Of a stretch of 64,000 nucleotides of DNA, positions 29,012 to 38,693 are shown one piece after another. A program made the translations under genes and the position numbers. The stretch is from the NCBI GenBank assembly GCA_018242525.1, contig JAFEBS010000009.1, forward strand, positions 1 to 64,000, read 5' to 3'. The notes below the pieces were generated by a model that worked only from the letters and a program-made list of their open reading frames with translations, ran no database searches and was not told the DNA's origin. Numbering within the stretch: position 1 is the stretch's first letter; every line of letters starts with the position of its first letter. The DNA is from Planctomycetota bacterium (GTDB lineage: Bacteria > Planctomycetota > Planctomycetia > Planctomycetales > Planctomycetaceae).

Positions 29012-30217
29012 ATGCTTCGCCGAATGATGAATCTGTTCAGTCCGATCGGATTCTTGCTGATCGTGTGGTCCACGATTGGTTGCGGAGGCGGCAAGCCAGC
29101 CGCTCCGCCTCCGAACAAGGTGATTCCTGCTGCGGTTCCCGTGGCCAATCTAGCTCCGCCGTCAAATAACGCTCGGCCTGCGCCGGCACCGCGACCCGTG
29201 ACTTCAAACGCGCATCAAGCGGCAGCTCCCACGCGTCCGCCGTTGCCACCCGGAACGAATCCGCGATCCGTGTTTGACCTGGACGCGACTCCCCAGATGG
29301 AAGTCGGTGCCCAGGAGGCCACGGACGGCAATCAATTCGTCGTTGAATCCGGCAAGCCGGGAGTCGACTCCTCCAGAATGGTGGTGAGTGCGACTGATTC
29401 GACTCCGAAGGCAACACCCAGGATTGGATTCAATCTCCCCACCGGATTTGTCCCGCTGCCCGAGTACGGATATTCGGAAGACGGACTTCCCCTGCGAATT
29501 CGTTGCACGAAGACCAATTCGGTACTGGCGTTGGTCCCGGGCGGGGTGGCCACGGTCGGCACGACGTCCGGCCCCGCCGAATGTCAGCCGGAATTGTCCG
29601 TGCATATCGATACGTTCTACATGGAATTGTTTGAGACCACCGTGGAACAGTTCGAGGTGCATCGCCAGGAGATGAAAGAAAAGAAAAAGCCGGTCCCGGT
29701 TTTCACAAATCCGACAGCGCCGCCAGGAACGCCGGTGCTGGGAGTTCAATGGGGGGCGGCGCAAGTCTACGCGCGTTGGGCCGGTATGGAATTGCCGACG
29801 GAAGCCGAGTTTGAAAAGGCCGCTCGCGGACCCAACAGCTTGCGGACTCCGTGGGGAGATGGCCGGGCGATCTGGCCAAACAATCGCACGCCGGAAACCC
29901 TGACCCCTGTGGGTTCGTATTCAGGAGATCTGAGTCCCTATGGGATCTACGATCTGGCGGGGAACGCGCGCGAATGGTGCAACGACAACTATTCGGACCA
30001 CGCCCACAAGGATGCCATCGGACCTGCCGGACAGGTTCCGCACAACTGGCCAGGGCCAAGACGGACCAGCAACATGAACCTGCGCGTGGTCAAGGGGAAC
30101 GGCCCCGACTGGTCCGCATGGCACCGCCAGGGACGGGAAATTGGCAAGAGCCAGCCCGATGTCGGCTTCCGCTGTGTCCTGCGCATCACGCCCCAGGAAG
30201 CGAAAGCAGGTGGATGA
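29012..30217 (+). CDS. Lipoprotein with formylglycine-generating-enzyme-like domain
   Basis: A 401-residue protein with a lipoprotein signal ([17 protein letters not shown]). A Pro/Ala-rich, probably disordered linker extends to about residue 140. The C-terminal FGE/SUMF1-type domain reads [84 protein letters not shown] and DVGFRCVL. The usual RGGSW ... R.A.R stretch near the end is replaced by [20 protein letters not shown] do not see the paired active-site cysteines of true FGE, so a binding role is more likely than sulfatase maturation. An aaggtga Shine-Dalgarno precedes the start. Confidence 0.8.
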   Translation: MLRRMMNLFSPIGFLLIVWSTIGCGGGKPAAPPPNKVIPAAVPVANLAPPSNNARPAPAPRPVTSNAHQAAAPTRPPLPPGTNPRSVFDLDATPQMEVGAQEATDGNQFVVESGKPGVDSSRMVVSATDSTPKATPRIGFNLPTGFVPLPEYGYSEDGLPLRIRCTKTNSVLALVPGGVATVGTTSGPAECQPELSVHIDTFYMELFETTVEQFEVHRQEMKEKKKPVPVFTNPTAPPGTPVLGVQWGAAQVYARWAGMELPTEAEFEKAARGPNSLRTPWGDGRAIWPNNRTPETLTPVGSYSGDLSPYGIYDLAGNAREWCNDNYSDHAHKDAIGPAGQVPHNWPGPRRTSNMNLRVVKGNGPDWSAWHRQGREIGKSQPDVGFRCVLRITPQEAKAGG

Positions 30218-30393
30218 CGCGGGAAGACAGTGAGGTGGTTCGGTTCACCGGAATAGAATCGTGTTGAGGTCCCTGCCTTTTTTCGCCCCATGATCCGCTG
30301 CGCCCCGGCACGCCGCTTGCTACCCATCCCCGTGTCCCGGTCCCTGGACCGGTTGTTTCCGGGCGATTCTGGCTATTCCGATGGTAGGCACCC

Positions 30394-32946
30394 ATGGTGG
30401 ATCAAACGGTCGGTACCGTGGCACCGGCTCTGCGTGTTTCCGTTTGGCAACATGTGGCGACAGCCGTGTTGGTTCTGGGATTCATGGCCATCGGTTGGCT
30501 GCGGCTGAATGACTGCGATTTGTTCAATCCGGACAGTCCCCGCTATTTGATCTATGCCCAATCCCTGGCCGATTCGGGTCAGTATCGCGCGATCGATACT
30601 CCGGGTGCCCCGCTCTATACGTGGCGCCCACCCGGTTTGCCGATCCTGCTCGCCCCGGTCTTAAAGTTCTTCCCGTACGACGTCATCGCGGCCAAGTGCG
30701 TCGTTCTCGCGACAGGGGCTCTGCTGCTGCTGGTCTTGCATGCGATTGTTTCGTCCACTCGTGGTGGCTGGAGCGGACCGTTGATGGTGGCGGTGACGGG
30801 GACCAGTCCTATGTTTCTGTCCCTGGCGACCGAAGTACTGACCGAGGTTCCGTATTCGCTGGGAATTCTGGCAGCCCTCTACGGGTTGGGGCGGTGGAAC
30901 AATTCGCCCGCAGACGCACCCCGCTGGCCTGCTTATACCGTGGCGCTGATGGCGTTGGCATTCACCCCCATCATACGGACCGTGGGAGTTGCCCTGGTGG
31001 CGGCGGTCGGTTTGTGGAGTCTGACGGCTCGTCGTCGCTGGCGGTTCCTGCCGGCTGTCGCCGTGGCAGTGGCCGGTCTGATCTGGCTGTCCTGGCGCAG
31101 CCGACTGGCCGCCGGGAACAACTACGCAGGTTCATTGCTGCAGTCAATTCGTGAACATGGTCTCTCGCATGTCATTGCCGAGGCATTCCGGACTCTTTCG
31201 TACTACACGTCCGCGGTTCCCGGAGTTCTGTTACCAGGCATGACGACCGAGCAGCCATTTTTTGCCCCGATGGCGATTGGCCCCCTGCCCTCGCTGACGG
31301 TTCCCGGATTGATCGTCGCATTTCTGGCGTGGTCGATCATCGTGATCGCTGTCGCCGGATTGTGGCAGCAGCGAAGTCGTGCTGGTGTCGTCGGGGGGCT
31401 GTATTTGATGTTGTACTGTGCCTGCCTGGCCATCTGGCCGTGGCGGCATGAACGATTCTTGTGGCCGCTGGTCCCCCTGGTCTGGGCGTTCGTTCCCGCA
31501 GGATGCCGACTGATCGGCCGCATGCTTCCCATGTCGATGCGAACGATCGCCCTGCCAGGGATCGTCGCGGCTCTGATGGCACTTTGCGGTTGGCAGGCGT
31601 GCGGCGACGCGGCACTCATTGCCGCGAATCAGCGATTTCTGGCCGATCGCGACGGCTTTTATCAGCAGGAAGCCCCCGGTTTCTATTTCAGCGACTGGCG
31701 ACAGGCAGGCCGCTGGATTCGCGAAAACAGTTCGCCACATGCGCGCCTGCTGACCTGGCAGGCCGCCGTGGGTGGGACCGCGCATCGGTTTCAGCGGCGA
31801 GTGCAGTTTGAAGCATTGACCCCTGAGAAAGTCCGACAACAGATCGCCAGCTTTCCCGCGCGGTACCTGGTTGTCACGACGGCTCAATTCGGATTGGGAT
31901 TCGGCTGGCAACAGGCATTCGCCGACCCGTCGTACCGGTTGACGGTGGTTTATCAGAATCGGGATGTCGCCGTCTTGGAGGTGTCGCCGAATCGGACCGG
32001 CAATGTGTCACGCACGGGCTATGCGGAATGGCTGCAGACCCAGCGTACGGCCCTTGATGAGGTTCTGGCGCGGTCTCCGAATCGCCTCGACCTGATCGCC
32101 CGCAAGGCGGACCTGTTGCAGGAGGCTGGCGAAACCTCGCAGGCCATCCAACTGCTGGAAGATCTGGTTCAGCGTGGCGTCGTCACCGTTCGCGTCTGTT
32201 CGTCGCTGGGATGGCTCTATTTATCCACACAACAGTACGCCAAAGCGGCGGAGTTTCTGGATTTGGCCCGGGGGCTTCCCAATGCGGAACCGGTCGCCGA
32301 ATCGCTGGCGGACGGTGCCCGGCAGGCAAGAAAGCGATTGACGGAATCCGCCGACGAGTCGCTGGAGAAGACCATTGAGCGATCCTTGCATCGAATCCAG
32401 AATCAGGTGGCGGCATTAAACCTGCCGGCGGCGGAACGCGAAGTCGACGGCCTTTTGCCAAAAGTACCCGACCACGCGGCGCTCAACTATTGGCGAGGGT
32501 ACCTGCATCACCTGTTCGGGGAATCCGAGCTCGCCGAGAAATGGTATGAAGTCGCGGTCCGATCCGGATCTGAGGATGCCCGCGGCAAACTGTTGTTGCT
32601 GAGACTGGAACGGGCTCTCACCCGGTCTGCCGCCACAGTGATCAATCTCGACGGTGCCAGCGAGCCCGTGGATCCAGCCACGTTCGGTTCCCATGTCCGA
32701 CTGGCCAAACTCTATGATGAGCATGGCTGGAGCGGACGGGCGGTGGCAACGCTCGAATCCGCCCGACAGAAGTTTGGCGACCAACCCGAGATCCTGTCAC
32801 CGCTGGCCGACCTCTACCTGCGTTTCGCCCGTCCGGAAGAAGCCGCCCCGCTCTATCGTCGGGCCCTGGAGGAATGGCCGCACGAAAAATCCGTGCAACA
32901 AGGCCAGGCCGCAGCAGCAGGAGCACTGAGACAGCCAAAGTACTGA
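30394..32946 (+). CDS. GT-C-type membrane glycosyltransferase-like protein with C-terminal TPR region
   Basis: An 850-residue protein. Residues 20-420 contain about ten to eleven hydrophobic segments. The first is followed by a large loop with acidic residues (LNDCDLFNPDSPRYLIYAQSLADSG), typical of GT-C enzymes using lipid-linked sugars (ArnT/PMT-like). A further loop reads TEVLTEVPYSLGILAALYGL. Residues 420-550 are a soluble domain, and residues 555-850 hold TPR-like helix pairs (AIQLLEDLVQRGVVTVRVCSSLGWLYL, RAVATLESARQKFGDQPEILSPLADLYLRF). It probably transfers a sugar to lipid or protein at the periplasmic face. The acceptor is unknown. The fusion with TPRs suggests protein targets. Confidence 0.7.
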   Translation: MVDQTVGTVAPALRVSVWQHVATAVLVLGFMAIGWLRLNDCDLFNPDSPRYLIYAQSLADSGQYRAIDTPGAPLYTWRPPGLPILLAPVLKFFPYDVIAAKCVVLATGALLLLVLHAIVSSTRGGWSGPLMVAVTGTSPMFLSLATEVLTEVPYSLGILAALYGLGRWNNSPADAPRWPAYTVALMALAFTPIIRTVGVALVAAVGLWSLTARRRWRFLPAVAVAVAGLIWLSWRSRLAAGNNYAGSLLQSIREHGLSHVIAEAFRTLSYYTSAVPGVLLPGMTTEQPFFAPMAIGPLPSLTVPGLIVAFLAWSIIVIAVAGLWQQRSRAGVVGGLYLMLYCACLAIWPWRHERFLWPLVPLVWAFVPAGCRLIGRMLPMSMRTIALPGIVAALMALCGWQACGDAALIAANQRFLADRDGFYQQEAPGFYFSDWRQAGRWIRENSSPHARLLTWQAAVGGTAHRFQRRVQFEALTPEKVRQQIASFPARYLVVTTAQFGLGFGWQQAFADPSYRLTVVYQNRDVAVLEVSPNRTGNVSRTGYAEWLQTQRTALDEVLARSPNRLDLIARKADLLQEAGETSQAIQLLEDLVQRGVVTVRVCSSLGWLYLSTQQYAKAAEFLDLARGLPNAEPVAESLADGARQARKRLTESADESLEKTIERSLHRIQNQVAALNLPAAEREVDGLLPKVPDHAALNYWRGYLHHLFGESELAEKWYEVAVRSGSEDARGKLLLLRLERALTRSAATVINLDGASEPVDPATFGSHVRLAKLYDEHGWSGRAVATLESARQKFGDQPEILSPLADLYLRFARPEEAAPLYRRALEEWPHEKSVQQGQAAAAGALRQPKY

Positions 32947-33874
32947 AGAGGCAAGTAATCCGAAGCGTTAGCCGAAGGCTGTGCCAAAACTTCTCGCTCA
33001 CGCAGCTCCCGCAAACTAATCCCAATCGCAGCGATTTGATTGCAACGGGATTACCACATCGAGCAAGGGCGCGCGCAACCACACATTGGTCGGCTTCGCT
33101 CGTCGCTGTGGCAGCCTCGATCATGAGAAACTCGTTCGCAACTGAGGACCGCAAGGCACCGGCGATGTCGATGCGGTCGCGCCACTGCAGATGGACGGAG
33201 GCCTCCATGGAACTGTCATCACCAAGAACCGCTCGCACCAGAAGGTGCGCTACGACGATTCGGGAGTTCAGATGGCAACGCTCTCAGCGCGTTTACGATA
33301 CGTTGCCGATGGGGACCGGAAAAATCGAATTGCGGATCTGAACGATGGCAAGCGCTGCAAGAAAAGAATATCAGCACTTCTTTGAATAGCGTCGACTCTT
33401 CCGCGCTCTCGAGCAACTCCGCAGTAAGATCAAGTCAACCATCAATGTCGACGGCGCCCAATTCCTTATAGTCGCACAGCCGTTGCTCTGGAGAGATATG
33501 GATGTTTCGAACAGACCGCTGCAAAGTTAAAGATTCGGGCGACGAAGCCCTCACCGCAAGCACTCGTCTTATCAAGTCACCGGGCGCGCTTGTCATGAGT
33601 GAAATCCGGTAGTGTCCAGTTAATTTGGTGATGGACGGATACAAAAACTACCAGGAACCGCTTTTGTTTGCGACGGAGTGGCTGGGGTCGACCAACGGGA
33701 GCCCCCAGAAAGTTCGAGTGATGGAAATTGGATTCGCCATCGGTCGTTGTGAGAACCATTCGGGAAGCCAGTTCTCAGATGTTTCATTCCGCGGGATAGG
33801 AAATTCGTGTAATTTTTCGGCCGCGGCCGACGCCTTACTATTGGATTGCAGCCGTTACCGCAAGCAGGTCGGTT
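32947..33874. other. 928-base stretch without a recognised gene
   Basis: Short open frames on both strands have no recognisable homology. The most protein-like is on the minus strand at about 32950-33210 (MEASVHLQWRDRIDIAGALR, then VANEFLMIEAATATSEADQC). It runs antisense into the end of the upstream gene without a clear end. The bases at 33609-33640 (gtagtgtccagttaatttgg) have the look of an insertion-sequence terminus, but I found no inverted partner nearby. This is probably decayed or transferred DNA. Confidence 0.4.
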
Positions 33875-34390
33875 ATGATGGAGGATTGGGAGGAAATACG
33901 ACGGCAGTACGGCCCTATTGTTTGGGCGACGGTCTTTCGTATTCTGAGAAATCGTGATCAGGCACTCGACTGCTGCCAGGAGGTTTTCCTAGAGGCGTTC
34001 GAGCGGTCTGAGGAGGATGTCGTGCGCGATTGGCCGGCATTCTTGCGTTGGTTGGCGGTCCGAAGGGCGCTTGATCGCTTACGCCGCGTGCGGCGTGCGG
34101 CTGCCCACCTGAGTCCTGATTGCGATATCGCCACACGCGCGCGCGGGCCGGTGCCGTCGGAAGAAGCCGAGTTCCGCGAGCTCGTCGAGCGAGTACGGCT
34201 GGAAACGGCCAAGCTGCCCAAGCGGCAGGCCGAGGCATTCTGGTTGTGCTGTGTCGAGGAGACGAGCTATGACGAGGCGGCCAAACAGATGAACACCGAC
34301 GCCAACTGCATTGGCGTTCTTATCCATCGTGCCCGGTCGCGGCTGCGTGAATTGCTCGCCGATCTGAATCCAACCCGCATCGACTATTGA
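33875..34390 (+). CDS. ECF-type RNA polymerase sigma factor
   Basis: A 171-residue protein. Region 2 is at residues 5-80: YGPIVWATVFRILRNRDQALDCCQEVFLEAFERSEEDV and WPAFLRWLAVRRALDRLRR. Region 4 is at about 110-165: LPKRQAEAFWLCCVEETSYDEAAKQMNTDANCIGVLIHRARSRLRELL. The SYDEAAKQM ... IHRARSRL helix-turn-helix contacts the -35 element. Length and two-domain layout are standard for ECF factors. The gene 27 bases downstream encodes a single-pass membrane protein that may control it. It recruits RNA polymerase to an unknown regulon, probably including its own promoter. No strong Shine-Dalgarno is seen. Confidence 0.9.
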   Translation: MMEDWEEIRRQYGPIVWATVFRILRNRDQALDCCQEVFLEAFERSEEDVVRDWPAFLRWLAVRRALDRLRRVRRAAAHLSPDCDIATRARGPVPSEEAEFRELVERVRLETAKLPKRQAEAFWLCCVEETSYDEAAKQMNTDANCIGVLIHRARSRLRELLADLNPTRIDY

Positions 34391-34417
34391 ATCGACGAAT
34401 CGCGAGAGGCCAAATCC

Positions 34418-35785
34418 ATGTCCCGAACGGATGTTGATCAAGTACTGGATCGAATCGTAATAGCTCTGCGTGATGAGCCAATTCCAGAGTACATCAGTCC
34501 ACCGCCCACGCTCCGCCCGAATCAAGTCGTTGGAAGTGTCACGAAAGCCGTGATCGACGGTCAAGGTTCCACCGGACGGTGGACGTCTCCGCGATGGCGT
34601 CTGGCTGGCGCGACGCTGGCCGTTTTGGCGACAGTTGCGGCCGTCGCCATGCTCACGGCGCCCGCCGCCAGTTCGAGCGCGGCGTTTGGCGACGTTCAAC
34701 AAGCGGTCTCCGGCTTCAAATCGCTCCGCTACCGCTGCCTTGATTTCCACGGCGAGCAGGATCCGTACTTAACGACCATCATCTCGGTCCCAGGACTGGG
34801 ATCACATGCCGACGGTCCGCAGGGAGTGGAAACGATCACAAACTGGAAGGTGCGACGGATGTTGCGGCTCGACCATCAGGCGCGGAGAGCCATCCTCTAC
34901 CAAGTCTATGTCGCAGACGGACGAGGGGACAGTGACGGGTTCGAAGAGCGAATGCGCAGTCTGCCCCGCGATGCCAAGGAACTCGGCTCAGGGGAATTCA
35001 ATGGCAAGAAGGTGCTGCGTTTCGCCTTTTCCAATCTCGGCGAGTACGTGATCCTGGCTGATCCCGATACGAAACGTCCATTGCGGATGGAGCTCAAACT
35101 CGACAAAGGCTTGCCGGGCAACAGGCCGTTTCGCGAGTTGTTCACGGATTTCGTATTCGACGCGCCCGTGAGCGAATCGCTGTTTAATCTTGACATTCCG
35201 TCGGGATATACGGTCGAGCGGTGCGAAGAGCCGCGCGATCGGAAGCCCATCGACACGCGGACGCTGGTGGTCTCGCCGACGATGGGGGTGGGCCCAGTCC
35301 GGATGGGAGCACCGAAGGATGAAGTCGTCGCGTTTTTTGGCACACCTGATTGGATCGAGACGCAGCGTCGCTCGCCCAAACGCTCGCCCGCACCGGGGAA
35401 CAAGCCGGTTCTGGGCGAAGCAGAAGTCATCTTGGAAAGGCTGCATTACAATTCGCTTGGCTTCGAGGTGATGGTGTCGAGTGCCGATGGCATGACCGAA
35501 TTCCGCTGCATGCCGGTTGGCACGATCGCGAGGAAGTTTTTGGGCAAGACCGACTCGGGCATCCAGTTGGGAGCATCAATCGACGACGTCTCGCGGGTGC
35601 ATGGCCCGCCGGAAGTGAAAAGCCAGTTCAGGGAAACGGACTTGCGCTACGTCCACCAGGGATGGGCGTTCTTGTTTGGCGATGGTAAACTCAAATCTTT
35701 TTCCGCGTTCGAGCCCATTTCCGCCGAGTTCGAGGTTAAAGACAACGGCGATGGCTCGTATACGCAGCGCCTTAAAGAGAAGTGA
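34418..35785 (+). CDS. Single-pass membrane protein with LolA-like domain, possible sigma-factor partner
   Basis: A 455-residue protein preceded by a gagaggc-type Shine-Dalgarno. Residues 1-58 would be cytoplasmic, followed by one membrane segment at about 63-90 (LAGATLAVLATVAAVAMLTA). The outer part starts with SSAAFGDVQQAVSGFKSLRYRC and carries a lipoprotein-carrier-like beta region: KVRRMLRLDHQARRAILYQV, LGEYVILADPDTKRPLRMEL and FDAPVSESLFNLDIPSGY. A distinct C-terminal domain holds two similar beta units (MGVGPVRMGAPKDEVVAFFGTP and SGIQLGASIDDVSRVHGPPE). There is no zinc-binding HxxxCxxC anti-sigma motif. Its place after the sigma gene suggests a regulatory role, which is unproven. Confidence 0.6.
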   Translation: MSRTDVDQVLDRIVIALRDEPIPEYISPPPTLRPNQVVGSVTKAVIDGQGSTGRWTSPRWRLAGATLAVLATVAAVAMLTAPAASSSAAFGDVQQAVSGFKSLRYRCLDFHGEQDPYLTTIISVPGLGSHADGPQGVETITNWKVRRMLRLDHQARRAILYQVYVADGRGDSDGFEERMRSLPRDAKELGSGEFNGKKVLRFAFSNLGEYVILADPDTKRPLRMELKLDKGLPGNRPFRELFTDFVFDAPVSESLFNLDIPSGYTVERCEEPRDRKPIDTRTLVVSPTMGVGPVRMGAPKDEVVAFFGTPDWIETQRRSPKRSPAPGNKPVLGEAEVILERLHYNSLGFEVMVSSADGMTEFRCMPVGTIARKFLGKTDSGIQLGASIDDVSRVHGPPEVKSQFRETDLRYVHQGWAFLFGDGKLKSFSAFEPISAEFEVKDNGDGSYTQRLKEK

Positions 35786-35985
35786 TGTGAATCACACGGA
35801 TATCCCTGGGCTGTCAGTTGCGCAAGAACGGGCGCATTTGTCGAGTCACGAACGGATAGGAAATCCAGCGAGCATTGCGTTCCACGTTGGGGCATTGGTA
35901 GTAGGACGGACAATCCTATTGGCAACGCCAAAGCGAACATGAAGACCAGAACGAAGACCAGGACGCCGACATTATTTCCTGCCAT
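35647..35985 (-). CDS. Possible small membrane protein
   Basis: A doubtful gene of 112 residues. It opens with a strong hydrophobic helix (MAGNNVGVLVFVLVFMFALA, then LPIGLSVLLP), but the remainder is low in recognisable structure and overlaps the end of the 34418-35785 gene in antisense by about 139 bases. It would explain the otherwise empty 35786-36036 gap. I list it because of the hydrophobic start. No homology is recognised. Confidence 0.2.
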   Translation of the reverse strand: MAGNNVGVLVFVLVFMFALALPIGLSVLLPMPQRGTQCSLDFLSVRDSTNAPVLAQLTAQGYPCDSHHFSLRRCVYEPSPLSLTSNSAEMGSNAEKDLSLPSPNKNAHPWWT

Positions 35986-36036
35986 TCGCTGCCCCTCTAC
36001 CAATCTCCCTTCATCAATCGAAGCCTGAGATCCGCA

Positions 36037-36762
36037 TTAATACCCGGCAACAGTCGCTTTCGGGACGTCGATTACCGGTAGTCCAAGCCGTTTGCGACAT
36101 TCGTCAAGCATGTCAGCCGTCCGGCTGGCACCGCACCGGGTGACCCCCAGTTCGCGCACCGCCAACAGACCATCGAAGTCGCGAACTCCACCGGCTGCCT
36201 TGACCTGACACCATTCGGGCACATGCTTGCGCATCAGCTTCAGATCGTCATGTGTGGCACCGCCGGATCCGTAACCGGTCGATGTCTTGACCCAGTCGAC
36301 TTTCAATTCACCGCAGATCTCGCACAGCCGAATCTTGTGCTCGTCCTTCAAATAGCAGTTTTCGAAGATCACCTTCACCTTCTGACCGCTGGCATGAGCG
36401 ACATCGACGACGCTGCGAATATCCTCACGCACGTAGTCCCATCCGCCACTCAAGACCTGGCTGATGTTGACAACCATGTCCAGTTCCTGACAGCCATCGG
36501 CCAGCGCCTGCTTCGCTTCCGCCAGCTTGATGGCGGTCGTGTTCCCCCCATGCGGGAAGCCGATGGTCGTGCTGGGCTTGACCGTTGATCCGTGCAACAG
36601 GTCGGTGCAGCGACTCAAGTAGTACGGCATGATGCAGACGCTCGCCACATCATAGGCGACCGCCAGACGACACCCCGCCTCCAGATCCGCCACCGTCAAT
36701 GTGGGGTTCAACAGCGAGTGGTCAATCATCTTGGACATTTGCTCGTACGTGAAATTCATCAT
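36037..36762 (-). CDS. deoC: Deoxyribose-phosphate aldolase
   Basis: A 241-residue TIM-barrel class I aldolase that splits 2-deoxyribose 5-phosphate into glyceraldehyde 3-phosphate and acetaldehyde. The Schiff-base lysine lies in VDWVKTSTGYGSGGAT and the second active-site lysine in CQVKAAGGVRDFDG. Other motifs are IDHSLLNPTLT at the start, TTIGFPHGGNTTAIKLAEAKQAL and ELDMVVNIS. Length and motifs are normal. It is the last gene of a five-gene minus-strand array, 66 bases after the ROK kinase gene. A ROK kinase could phosphorylate the sugar it cleaves, though its specificity is unknown. Two start ATGs are adjacent (MMNF). Confidence 0.93.
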   Translation of the reverse strand: MMNFTYEQMSKMIDHSLLNPTLTVADLEAGCRLAVAYDVASVCIMPYYLSRCTDLLHGSTVKPSTTIGFPHGGNTTAIKLAEAKQALADGCQELDMVVNISQVLSGGWDYVREDIRSVVDVAHASGQKVKVIFENCYLKDEHKIRLCEICGELKVDWVKTSTGYGSGGATHDDLKLMRKHVPEWCQVKAAGGVRDFDGLLAVRELGVTRCGASRTADMLDECRKRLGLPVIDVPKATVAGY

Positions 36763-36828
36763 CGATCCATTCTGTCTGGAAAATACGTGTCCATCATCGG
36801 CGGAATCGTAGTCGCACCGATGGAAAAC

Positions 36829-37791
36829 TCAATTGACTCCACCCCGGACGGCCAGGGCGATCGCACCCAGAATACCAGCCCGATCACCAAGCTGCGACTT
36901 CTCAATCCGCACTCCATCCGTCGGAAACATTCCGACCCGGCGCCGAACTGTCTCGCGAACCGGTTCCAGCAGGGCATCGCCCAGTTCCGCAACGCCGCCT
37001 CCCAGAACAACCAGATCTGGATGCAGGACCGTCACCACATTGGCGACCGCGATTCCCAGGTACTGAGCGGCCCGGCTAATCGCCTCGCGCGTCGATTCAT
37101 CGCCGCAGGCCAGCATCTCGCGTGGTGTCACCAGCGCGGGGTTGCCCGACACCAGATCGAACAACCCGGGAGCCAGCCCCATTCGCATCAGCCGAATCCC
37201 CTCTGAGGCCAAGGCCGGGCCGCTGGCAAGAGCTTCCAGGCAACCACGATTTCCACAGCCACATCGCGGCCCGTCCGGCAGGATCGTCTGGTGGCCCAAT
37301 TCGCCAGCGGCACCCAGTGGCCCCAGCCGCAATCGGCCGTCCACCACGACACCGCCGCCAATTCCCGTACCGATCGAGAAGAACGTCATCGTCAGGGATG
37401 AATCCGCGTCCCGCCCATGCCCGTAGGCCAATTCCCCCAGTGTGGCCGTGCGGACATCGTTCAGCAGGTGAACCGGACATCCCAGAGTCGCCTGCAGTTG
37501 ATCCGCCACTGCTACGTCACGCCATTGAGTTGGCAGGTTCGGCAGAAACCGGGTGATTCCCCGTGCCACATCGACAAGGCCGGGAACTCCCACGCCGACG
37601 GCTTGCAGCGAAGCGCCAGACTTCGTGACCAGTTCGGAAACCATGCGGTGTATTCGCGCGATCACGGCCGCGGAGCCTTCGTGCGAATTGGTGGCCGTTT
37701 CCGCTTCGGCGACGACCTGCCCCTCCCGGTCGGCCAATGCCGCCGCGATGGTGGTCCCCCCCAGATCAACGCCGGCGAAGAGTGTTGTCAT
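36829..37791 (-). CDS. ROK-family sugar kinase
   Basis: A 320-residue protein with the ROK fold: phosphate-binding FAGVDLGGTTIAAALAD, catalytic region VHLLNDVRTATLGE (Asp of LND as base), SIGTGIGGGVVVDG, and the zinc site GELGHQTILPDGPRCGCGNRGCLEALASG (His and three Cys). It phosphorylates a hexose such as glucose, or a similar sugar, with ATP. Sequence alone does not fix the substrate. It starts 20 bases after the HNH-endonuclease gene stop and is followed 66 bases later by deoC, so the three are probably on one transcript. The Shine-Dalgarno is weak. Confidence 0.9.
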   Translation of the reverse strand: MTTLFAGVDLGGTTIAAALADREGQVVAEAETATNSHEGSAAVIARIHRMVSELVTKSGASLQAVGVGVPGLVDVARGITRFLPNLPTQWRDVAVADQLQATLGCPVHLLNDVRTATLGELAYGHGRDADSSLTMTFFSIGTGIGGGVVVDGRLRLGPLGAAGELGHQTILPDGPRCGCGNRGCLEALASGPALASEGIRLMRMGLAPGLFDLVSGNPALVTPREMLACGDESTREAISRAAQYLGIAVANVVTVLHPDLVVLGGGVAELGDALLEPVRETVRRRVGMFPTDGVRIEKSQLGDRAGILGAIALAVRGGVN

Positions 37792-37811
37792 GAATTGAAA
37801 GGCACCAGCAT

Positions 37812-38693
37812 CTACGATTTTGTGATCAGAAGATTGATGGCGGCATCATAGATTTTCTTCGCCTCGTCAGGCTCAGAATCAAACAGTCGCCGAAAGCTCC
37901 GCGCACAATTGAGATGCCGTAATCGTGGCGTAAGAAAATCATTCACAGTCGCCTGGGCCTTGGCTTTTTGAATGGCTGTTCCCCGAGTGGTTTCCTGGAG
38001 AAGTGGAAATAGCCCCAGAATGATCAGGGCTCGGTCACGATAAAGATTGGCACGATCAGGATCATCCAGTTTGAAGAATTCAATTGTCACCAGAGCCCGG
38101 TTTCTATCGTGCCCGGCTTTTGTCACTGGTTTCGGCGACGTTCCGCGAAATTCAATCAGCGTTTCAGGATCCGTATCAAGTGGACCAATCGGATAGATCA
38201 GATAGGCCCGTTCTTGAACCAGATTTGCCGGATCGTCAGCGGAGAGATCGTAGGTCCCCGCGATCGGAAACTGATCTTTTTTGAGGGCGGAGTTGCAAGG
38301 CTTACACGCCACCGAGTAGTTGAAAGGGTGATATGGCAGCAGATGGTAGCCCTTGGTGCCCGCCGAGATGGCGGCAAACGGGATCCCCGCGTTCTTCAAT
38401 TTCTTCGGCACTTTCCACGCCGTCAACCGTCCCTTCGGACGAAAGTGCTCGACATCCTGTTCAGCCTTCCCGAATTTCACGGATTCCATTTCTCGTTCAC
38501 AGAAGGCGCATTTCCCTTGTCCCTGAAGTCGCATGTAGACGGGTTTAACTTCACTCCAGATACTACTGGCCTCGTCGAACGAACCGCTCGCGCGAAACTG
38601 TTCGGTTCGATCAGCGGCTCGCTTCAGCCAACCTGGCTTCTCCGCTTCAATCAGTTCCTCCAGTTTCTTCCGGGTGACAAGGTACTTGATCAT
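37812..38693 (-). CDS. HNH endonuclease, PtuB-like (Septu-type defence)
   Basis: A 293-residue protein. The start at 38693 overlaps the ATPase stop as ATGA, a translational-coupling arrangement. The HNH/His-Me-finger core begins with a zinc pair CAFCERE (Cys62, Cys65), then DVEHFRPKGR (Glu82, His83 as general base), and ends with NYSVACKPCNSALKKDQFP (Cys130, Cys133, Asn134, Lys138). This is the arrangement seen in TIGR02646-type nucleases, which partner with AAA ATPases in Septu and some retron systems. A helical C-terminal region of about 140 residues follows. Expected action is cleavage of invading DNA or of host nucleic acid in an abortive response. The ATPase probably controls it. Confidence 0.8.
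   Translation of the reverse strand: MIKYLVTRKKLEELIEAEKPGWLKRAADRTEQFRASGSFDEASSIWSEVKPVYMRLQGQGKCAFCEREMESVKFGKAEQDVEHFRPKGRLTAWKVPKKLKNAGIPFAAISAGTKGYHLLPYHPFNYSVACKPCNSALKKDQFPIAGTYDLSADDPANLVQERAYLIYPIGPLDTDPETLIEFRGTSPKPVTKAGHDRNRALVTIEFFKLDDPDRANLYRDRALIILGLFPLLQETTRGTAIQKAKAQATVNDFLTPRLRHLNCARSFRRLFDSEPDEAKKIYDAAINLLITKS

Noticed and set aside
33609..33640. Insertion-sequence terminus
   Set aside because: It looks like a terminal repeat, but no inverted match or transposase was found within the adjacent gap.
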